A DNA stretch of 10,697 nucleotides from a bacterium. Its GTDB lineage: Bacteria; Patescibacteriota; Microgenomatia; UBA1400; PJMF01. The notes below the pieces were generated by a model. That model was not told where the DNA came from and did not search any database. It saw only the letters and a program-made list of their open reading frames with translations. Both the position numbers and the translations under genes were made by a program. Positions 6,091-10,697 of the stretch are shown here, piece by piece (position 1 is the first letter of the stretch; the number at the start of each line of letters is the position of its first letter). The stretch spans positions 1 to 10,697 of the forward strand of contig JAFRKU010000080.1 of assembly GCA_017431585.1 (NCBI GenBank), written 5' to 3'.

Positions 6091-7548
6091 ATGCTACGAT
6101 TGGTCAAAGAGGGTTTAACTTATGACGATGTTCTCCTTGTGCCCGCCCGCTCCGATGTTTTGCCCCGCGACGTTGACCTCCACACCCGCCTCACCAAAAA
6201 ACTCAAACTCAATATCCCCCTCATGTCCGCCAGCATGGATACCGTCACCGAATCTCGCCTCGCCATTGCTATGGCTCGCCTGGGTGGCATCGGCATCATC
6301 CACAAAAACATGTCGATTGAAGCTCAAGCCGAGGAAGTCCGCAAAGTCAAACGCTCCGAACACTCCGTCATCGCCGACCCCTTCCGTTTAAGTCCCGACC
6401 AATTACTCTCGCAAGCTCAAGAACTCATGGTCCGCTATCAAGTTTCCGGTTTCCCGGTCGCCAATCCTGACGGCAAGCTGGTTGGCATCATTACCCATCG
6501 TGACATCCGTTTCCAAAAAGACCTCAATCAGCCGGTTTCCGCCGTTATGACCCGCAATCCCGTCAGCGCTCCCATCGGCACTTCGCTTTCAGAAGCCAAC
6601 GAAATCTTGGCTGCCCACAGAATCGAAAAATTGCCCTTGGTCGATGACCAAGGCAAACTTCAAGGTCTCATTACCATCAAAGACATTCTCAAAGCCATCG
6701 AATACCCCGACGCTGCCAAAGACGACGCCGGCCGGTTGCTCTCTGGTGCCGCCGTAGGCGTCACGCCTGACGTTCTCGAGCGCACCGCTGCGCTAGTCGA
6801 AGCCGGCGTGGACGTCATCACCGTTGACACCGCCCACGCCCATTCCCAAGGCGTCATCGACACTCTCAAAAAAATCAAAACTCAATTTCCGCACTTGCAA
6901 GTCATCGTTGGCAACGTCGTCACTGCTCAAGCTACTCGTGAACTCATCGCCGCCGGCGCCGATTGTGTCAAAGTTGGCATCGGCCCCGGCTCCATTTGCA
7001 CCACTCGGGTCGTGGCTGGCGTGGGTGTGCCTCAAATTACCGCCGTCGCCGACTGTGCCGAAGCCGCCGCCGAATCCCAAACGCCTATTATCGCTGACGG
7101 TGGCATCAAATATTCCGGTGACATCGCCAAAGCCATCGCCGCCGGCGCCAACGTCTGTATGCTCGGCAGTATGTTGGCCGGCACCGAAGAAAGCCCCTCT
7201 GAAACCGAAACCTATCAGGGACGCAAATACAAAGTCTATCGCGGTATGGGCTCCCTGGCCGCCATGAAAAAAGGCAGCGGTGACCGCTACGGCCAAGCCG
7301 GCGCCAAAAAACTCGTGCCCGAAGGCATCGAAGGCCGCGTCCCCTACAAGGGCGCCCTCGAAGACGTCATTTTCCAGCTCCTCGGCGGCCTGCGCGCTGG
7401 CATGGGCTACTGTGGCTGTCACACCATTGATGACATGCGCTCCAGAGCCGAATTTGTCAAAATTTCCAGTGCTGGCCTGCGCGAAAGCCACCCGCACGAT
7501 GTCCAAATCACCAAGGAAGCTCCCAACTATTCCATCAGTAGCAAGTAG
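6091..7548 (+). CDS. guaB: Inosine-5'-monophosphate dehydrogenase
   Basis: Oxidises IMP to XMP with NAD+, the committed step to guanine nucleotides. The 485 residues are full length. The order is an N-terminal barrel segment (LTYDDVLLVPARSDVLP, 9-25; MSASMDTVTE, 45-54; LGGIGIIHKNM, 64-74), a CBS pair (about 93-205) with ITHRDIR and ITIKDIL, then the rest of the barrel. The catalytic loop GIGPGSICTTR has the active cysteine at residue 303. ADGGIKYSGDIAKA (335-348) and MLGSMLAGTEESP (357-369) form the phosphate site, and PEGIEGRVPYKG (410-421) carries the mobile-flap arginine. Start: ATG with AAGGAG 4 bases upstream. guaA follows 23 bases after the stop, so the pair is probably one transcript from the 6058 promoter. 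Confidence 0.97.
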   Translation: MLRLVKEGLTYDDVLLVPARSDVLPRDVDLHTRLTKKLKLNIPLMSASMDTVTESRLAIAMARLGGIGIIHKNMSIEAQAEEVRKVKRSEHSVIADPFRLSPDQLLSQAQELMVRYQVSGFPVANPDGKLVGIITHRDIRFQKDLNQPVSAVMTRNPVSAPIGTSLSEANEILAAHRIEKLPLVDDQGKLQGLITIKDILKAIEYPDAAKDDAGRLLSGAAVGVTPDVLERTAALVEAGVDVITVDTAHAHSQGVIDTLKKIKTQFPHLQVIVGNVVTAQATRELIAAGADCVKVGIGPGSICTTRVVAGVGVPQITAVADCAEAAAESQTPIIADGGIKYSGDIAKAIAAGANVCMLGSMLAGTEESPSETETYQGRKYKVYRGMGSLAAMKKGSGDRYGQAGAKKLVPEGIEGRVPYKGALEDVIFQLLGGLRAGMGYCGCHTIDDMRSRAEFVKISSAGLRESHPHDVQITKEAPNYSISSK

Positions 7549-7558
7549 CAAATCCTAT

Positions 7559-7587
7559 ATTATATCACATTATGTCAAATTTGTCAA
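7559..7587 (-). promoter_or_regulatory. Perfect consensus minus-strand promoter
   Basis: On the minus strand TTGACA (7587-7582), 17-base spacer, TATAAT (7564-7559), with TG in the extended -10 position. Its -35 lies in codons 4-6 of guaA, its spacer spans the guaA ATG, and it points into the antisense strand of guaB. Its first ten bases match those of the 5418 promoter (TTGACAAATT). Confidence 0.6.
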
Positions 7588-9134
7588 GTTTTTCTCACCA
7601 GACGGTCGTCATCCTCGATTTTGGCGGTCAAACGGCCATGCTCATCGCTCGCCGTGTCCGCGAAGCCCATGTTTTTTGCGAAATTCTCCCTTGGCACACG
7701 CCGCTGGCAGACATTAAAAAACGCTCTCCCATTGGCATTATTTTCAGCGGTGGTCCCGCTTTTGTCACCGACGAGGGCGCACCTGCCGTCGATCCGGCGC
7801 TCTATGACCTCGGCGTACCTATTTTGGGCATTTGTTACGGCTGTCAGCTTCTAGCCCACCAGCTCGCCGGCCGAGTGGAAGTTGGCACCGTCCGTGAATA
7901 CGGCCGGACCAATTTGCGCCTCACCTCAGCAGGGCAGGGGAGTGCTCTCTGGAAAAATATTGATGGATCAAGCATTTGTTGGATGTCACATACTTCCTAT
8001 GTCGCCCAGCTGCCCGCTGGTTTCGCCGCTCACGCCACCACCGATAATTGTCCCTCCGCTGCCTTCGGCGACGACGCTCGCCGTCTCTACGGCGTCCAAT
8101 TCCACCCCGAAGTCACCCATACCGCCTGTGGCCGCCAGCTCTTGCACAATTTCATGTATGATATTTGCCACGCCACCGGCGACTGGGATATGTCCCATGT
8201 CGCCACCGAAATTATTGCTGATTTAAAGGCAAAAATTGGTGACAAACCGGTCTTGTGTGCCCTCAGTGGGGGAGTGGACTCCTCAGTCACTGCTACCTTA
8301 GTAGAAAAAGCCGTCGGCGACCAGCTGACTTGTGTTTTCGTTGATACTGGTCTGCTTCGCTCCGGCGAAGTCAGCGAAGTCGTAGACGCTTTCTCCGCCA
8401 GCTCGCGCGCCCGACTGATCACCGCTGACGCTAGTGATCAGTTCTTATCTGCGCTCGCTGGCGTCACCGATCCGGAAGCCAAACGCAAAATCATCGGCGA
8501 ACTTTTCATCCGCACCTTCGAAGCCGAAGCCAAAAAAATCGGCCACGTCAACTTTTTTGTCCAAGGCACCATTTACCCGGACGTCATTGAGTCAGGCTCG
8601 CCCACCTCCGCTCGCATCAAATCGCATCATAATGTCGGCGGCTTGCCCGAAGTCATCGATTTTGACGACATCGTCGAGCCACTACGCTCCCTTTTCAAAG
8701 ACGAAGTTCGCGCCCTCGGCCTGGAACTCGGCCTCCCGGAAAACCTCGTTTATCGCCAGCCCTTTCCCGGGCCAGGTTTGGCCATTCGCATCATCGGCGA
8801 CATCACTCGTGACAAACTGGACATCTTGCGCGCCGCGGACAAAATTTTCCGTGACGAAGTCGCCGCCGCCGGCCTCCACCGGGAACTCAGCCAATATTTT
8901 GCCGTGCTCACCAACCTGCGCTCCGTGGGTGTTATGGGCGACGAGCGCACTTACGACTACGTCTTGGCTCTGCGCGCCGTCATCACCACCGATTTCATGA
9001 CTGCCCAAGCCGCCCACTTGCCTTACGAACTGCTGGAAAAAGTGGCCGGTCGCATCGTCAACGAAGTTAAACACATCAATCGTATTGTGTATGAAGTCAC
9101 GTCGAAGCCGCCTTCGACGATAGAATGGGAATAA
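7572..9134 (+). CDS. guaA: GMP synthase (glutamine-hydrolysing)
   Basis: Aminates XMP to GMP using glutamine and ATP. The 520 residues are full length. The class I glutamine amidotransferase domain (about 10-200) has SGGP, GICYGCQ with nucleophile Cys-88, and QFHPEVTHT with His-178 and Glu-180. The ATP-pyrophosphatase domain has the P-loop SGGVDSS at 232-238 and VFVDTGLLR. The C-terminal dimerisation domain has YRQPFPGPGLAIRIIG and ends in the family's TSKPPxTIEWE. The first motif reads DFGGQTAMLIARRVRE where the family usually has DFGSQYTQLIARRxRE. The ATG at 7572 has no Shine-Dalgarno. Translation may depend on coupling with guaB, 23 bases upstream. Confidence 0.97.
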   Translation: MSNLSSFSHQTVVILDFGGQTAMLIARRVREAHVFCEILPWHTPLADIKKRSPIGIIFSGGPAFVTDEGAPAVDPALYDLGVPILGICYGCQLLAHQLAGRVEVGTVREYGRTNLRLTSAGQGSALWKNIDGSSICWMSHTSYVAQLPAGFAAHATTDNCPSAAFGDDARRLYGVQFHPEVTHTACGRQLLHNFMYDICHATGDWDMSHVATEIIADLKAKIGDKPVLCALSGGVDSSVTATLVEKAVGDQLTCVFVDTGLLRSGEVSEVVDAFSASSRARLITADASDQFLSALAGVTDPEAKRKIIGELFIRTFEAEAKKIGHVNFFVQGTIYPDVIESGSPTSARIKSHHNVGGLPEVIDFDDIVEPLRSLFKDEVRALGLELGLPENLVYRQPFPGPGLAIRIIGDITRDKLDILRAADKIFRDEVAAAGLHRELSQYFAVLTNLRSVGVMGDERTYDYVLALRAVITTDFMTAQAAHLPYELLEKVAGRIVNEVKHINRIVYEVTSKPPSTIEWE

Positions 9135-9135
9135 T

Positions 9136-9483
9136 ATGACATACTTAGAAATCATTGATGGACAGCCCAAAGTTATCAACGTCACCGACGACAAAGACCT
9201 GGTGATTACCGACGAGCAATCGGTTACCGACTTAATCATGGCTTGTCGCGAACAAGAAATCGATAAAATTATCATTGATAAAAAGTTTGTTACACCGGCC
9301 TTTTTTGAATTTAATTCTCCCGTCCCGGAAACTTTGAGCAAGCACTTCGAAAGTTTTCAAATGCGCCTGGTCATTTTTGGCGACTTTCCTCATCAGGCCA
9401 AACTCCAAGAGTTGGCCGATCGCCTCGAAGTGGTCACTTTCGCTCCGTCTCGTGAAGCCGCCTTGGCCGTGTTTCGCCACTGA
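9136..9483 (+). CDS. DUF4180-domain protein
   Basis: A 115-residue soluble protein that fits the DUF4180 family in length and in order of conserved segments: an N-terminal strand and ITDEQSVTDLIMAC (24-37), DKIIIDKKFVTPAFFEFNS (43-61), LSKHFESFQMRLVIFGDF (67-84), and a C-terminal strand and helix, VVTFAPSREAALAVF (99-113). The family has no established biochemical role and a STAS-like fold is only a guess. The usual Thr-Gly-Leu-Ala-Gly stretch after FFxL is replaced by NSPVPE. The ATG begins one base after the guaA stop, so it is surely co-transcribed and probably coupled; weak GGGA lies upstream within the guaA end. Confidence 0.78.
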   Translation: MTYLEIIDGQPKVINVTDDKDLVITDEQSVTDLIMACREQEIDKIIIDKKFVTPAFFEFNSPVPETLSKHFESFQMRLVIFGDFPHQAKLQELADRLEVVTFAPSREAALAVFRH

Positions 9484-9497
9484 TAACTGATGTTGAA

Positions 9498-9513
9498 CGC
9501 GCGGTAACGCGCG
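9498..9513 (+). other. GC-only hairpin with GTAA loop
   Basis: CGCGCG (9498-9503), GTAA, CGCGCG (9508-9513), followed by a run of eight C (9514-9521). It lies 15 bases after the DUF4180 stop. The loop is of the stable GNRA class. There is no T-run, so it is not a standard terminator, but it could protect the guaBA message 3' end. Confidence 0.45.
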
Positions 9514-9523
9514 CCCCCCCCAC

Positions 9524-9544
9524 AAAAAGCCCCCTTTCGGGGGC
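9524..9544 (-). terminator. Rho-independent terminator of the Trp-rich gene
   Basis: Read on the minus strand: GCCCCC, loop GAAA, GGGGGC (9544-9529), followed directly by TTTTT (9528-9524). It lies 30 bases past the stop of the 9575-10576 gene. On the plus strand the same stem may slow the guaBA transcript but has no T-run. Confidence 0.85.
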
Positions 9545-9574
9545 CATCCTCTGTTCCAGACTGACTCTAATGCT

Positions 9575-10576
9575 CTAATGCGTGGCGTCAAACTCCGCGC
9601 AATCCATCAGGGCGTCGCTAATCTGCTGCTCGCGCCACCGTTGCGCTCGCGCCCACCACTCTTGGTAGGCCACCAGCAGCTCCCATAAGCCACCTTTAGC
9701 CTCAGCGGCCTCAAAAACCGGCCACAATGGTCCCGGACGAAACTTCATGCCGTGCTTCTTGCTGGGCACCATGACGCCTCGCCACTCCGGCTCGATCTCG
9801 TGCAAATACTCCACCACCTCCACGTCGCCGTAGGTCACGTGGGTGTGCGGTATCCGTGTCCCATCGTCCACTCGCCCGGGCGGGGCAATCAGTTCCTTGT
9901 GCTCGCCCCACACGTGCATTCGCCACAAGCCCACGTCGCTTAAACGCCACTCCACGTGCTTGCTCACGTCGCGATAGCGCCAGTCTAGCCTGCCGTCTTC
10001 ACTCATCAGCTGCGGAAACTCAAAAGGCAAATAGGGCGTCAGCCACTCGTGCGCTTCCATAATTTCGCGCCTGCCGTTGGCAAACTCCACCACCATGGCT
10101 CGGCGCACCTCTCGCGACAGCACCACCGGCCGATACCACGACCAGGTTTTCGCCTGAATTTCCCGGCGCGACCACAAATTTCCCGGCCGCCGGCTTTGCA
10201 GCCACACTCGCCCGGCCAAATCCACGCTCGTCTGGCATTCCGGACGCACCCGAGTTTCAAACAGCAGAATAAACGTCGACCACTCCAGGTAGAAATGCCA
10301 CCGCCGCCGCGGCCGCTGGGGTAACATAATTTCGGCTGCGGCTCGCAGTTCGCTCGCCAAGATTGCCGGCGCACCATCGCCCAGGCTTTTGGCTCGCGCG
10401 TCCAGCCATCCCGCTTGTAGCCCCAGACAATCGGCAATCGCCTCGTCTGCCAGCCACCGGGTCGGCACCACTTCCACTCGCTCTCCGTCGTGATCAGGGA
10501 CGACCACCACGAAGTTCTTGCCGACGCGTCGCACTAATTCGCGCGCGTCATCAATCCGTATCCACCTCTCAGACAT
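9575..10576 (-). CDS. Trp-rich protein, unknown function
   Basis: A 333-residue soluble protein that I do not recognise. It has no signal peptide and no transmembrane helix. It holds 20 tryptophans (6 percent), many preceded by Glu, Leu or Arg, plus many Arg and only three Cys. The N-terminal third includes MSERWIRIDDARELVRRVG and FVVVVPDHDGERVEVVPTRW. The middle is beta-like (WYRPVVLSREVRRAMVVEFA). Near residue 240 there is IPHTHVTYGDVEVVEYLHEI. The C-terminus is a helical, Trp-rich segment. Start: ATG 10576 with a full AGGAGGT 6 bases upstream (10589-10583), the best ribosome site in the window; upstream in-frame extension lacks support. It is a single-gene unit with its own promoter (10646-10638) and terminator. 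It is visibly more GC-rich than the rest of the window. Confidence 0.8.
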   Translation of the reverse strand: MSERWIRIDDARELVRRVGKNFVVVVPDHDGERVEVVPTRWLADEAIADCLGLQAGWLDARAKSLGDGAPAILASELRAAAEIMLPQRPRRRWHFYLEWSTFILLFETRVRPECQTSVDLAGRVWLQSRRPGNLWSRREIQAKTWSWYRPVVLSREVRRAMVVEFANGRREIMEAHEWLTPYLPFEFPQLMSEDGRLDWRYRDVSKHVEWRLSDVGLWRMHVWGEHKELIAPPGRVDDGTRIPHTHVTYGDVEVVEYLHEIEPEWRGVMVPSKKHGMKFRPGPLWPVFEAAEAKGGLWELLVAYQEWWARAQRWREQQISDALMDCAEFDATH

Positions 10577-10637
10577 GCATATACCTCCTTTTGTCAGTCC
10601 AGTTGTCAAAGAACGCGTTGCACTTGTCAACACCTAT

Positions 10638-10646
10638 ATTATATCA
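10638..10646 (-). promoter_or_regulatory. Extended -10 promoter of the Trp-rich gene
   Basis: On the minus strand TGATATAAT, TATAAT at 10643-10638. No good -35 is seen. Transcription should begin near 10631, giving a leader of about 55 bases that contains TGACAA three times (10629-10624, 10608-10603, 10596-10591) and the AGGAGGT ribosome site. Nothing else is recognisable from 10647 to the window end. Confidence 0.7.
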
Positions 10647-10697
10647 CACCTATGCAAACATCGTCACTTTAGCACCCCTTGCCTGGAGACTGCTAGC

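Noticed and set aside
6793..7551. Long minus-strand open frame (252 codons) opposite guaB, beginning just after the perfect minus-strand promoter
   Set aside because: It mirrors guaB codons with strong third-base bias, which opens the complementary frame; the product is Gly/Ala/Phe-rich without family features, and a TTG start with no ribosome site is weak.
8682..9341. Minus-strand open frame of 219 codons opposite guaA and the DUF4180 gene
   Set aside because: Complement of two well-supported genes, no ribosome site, no recognisable domain.
9529..9544. The GCCCCC/GGGGGC stem as terminator of the plus-strand guaBA operon
   Set aside because: On the plus strand no T-run follows; the T-run is only on the minus-strand side, so it belongs to the opposing gene.

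Overview
The window reads as a compact bacterial chromosome segment, most probably from a member of the Candidate Phyla Radiation (Patescibacteria). The indications are a DUF4012-type surface or secreted protein at the left edge, very short intergenic gaps, several small lineage-restricted hypotheticals, and a valyl-tRNA synthetase with an unusual insert and no C-terminal coiled coil. No rRNA, tRNA, CRISPR array or transposase gene is visible. The phylum assignment is inference from gene content; no marker in the window fixes it. The genetic code looks standard.

Layout. From 1 to 2198 the plus strand carries the 3' part of a DUF4012-like gene and rplY (bL25), separated by a 185-base gap holding a two-unit repeat and an extended -10 promoter. 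From 2205 to 5878 everything is on the minus strand: in transcription order a PemK/MazF-family toxin gene, valS, a membrane protein that overlaps the valS end, and a small DUF2103-like protein coupled to it by ATGA. valS is split by a one-base frame change near 3360: the anticodon-binding domain continues in the next frame. From 6091 to 9483 the plus strand carries guaB, guaA and a DUF4180 gene, packed like an operon. These are the two steps from IMP to GMP plus a small companion. From 9575 to 10576 the minus strand carries an unrecognised Trp-rich 333-residue protein with a consensus Shine-Dalgarno and its own terminator.

Regulatory sequence is the most striking part. The same nine bases, TGATATAAT (extended -10), occur six times, always at a gene boundary. 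Two of these have a perfect TTGACA at 17 bp and point against the neighbouring gene: a plus-strand promoter between valS and pemK, and a minus-strand promoter across the guaB/guaA junction. The first is followed within about 30 bases by a hairpin that pairs fully only in the plus-strand RNA (two G-U pairs), and then by a U-rich stretch. This suggests a tiny antisense RNA over the pemK 3' end. A 16-base CACGTG-centred repeat occurs as a pair with a 32-base period upstream of both rplY and guaB. A perfect palindromic relative, close in form to ParB-binding parS sites, covers the -35 position of the pemK promoter.
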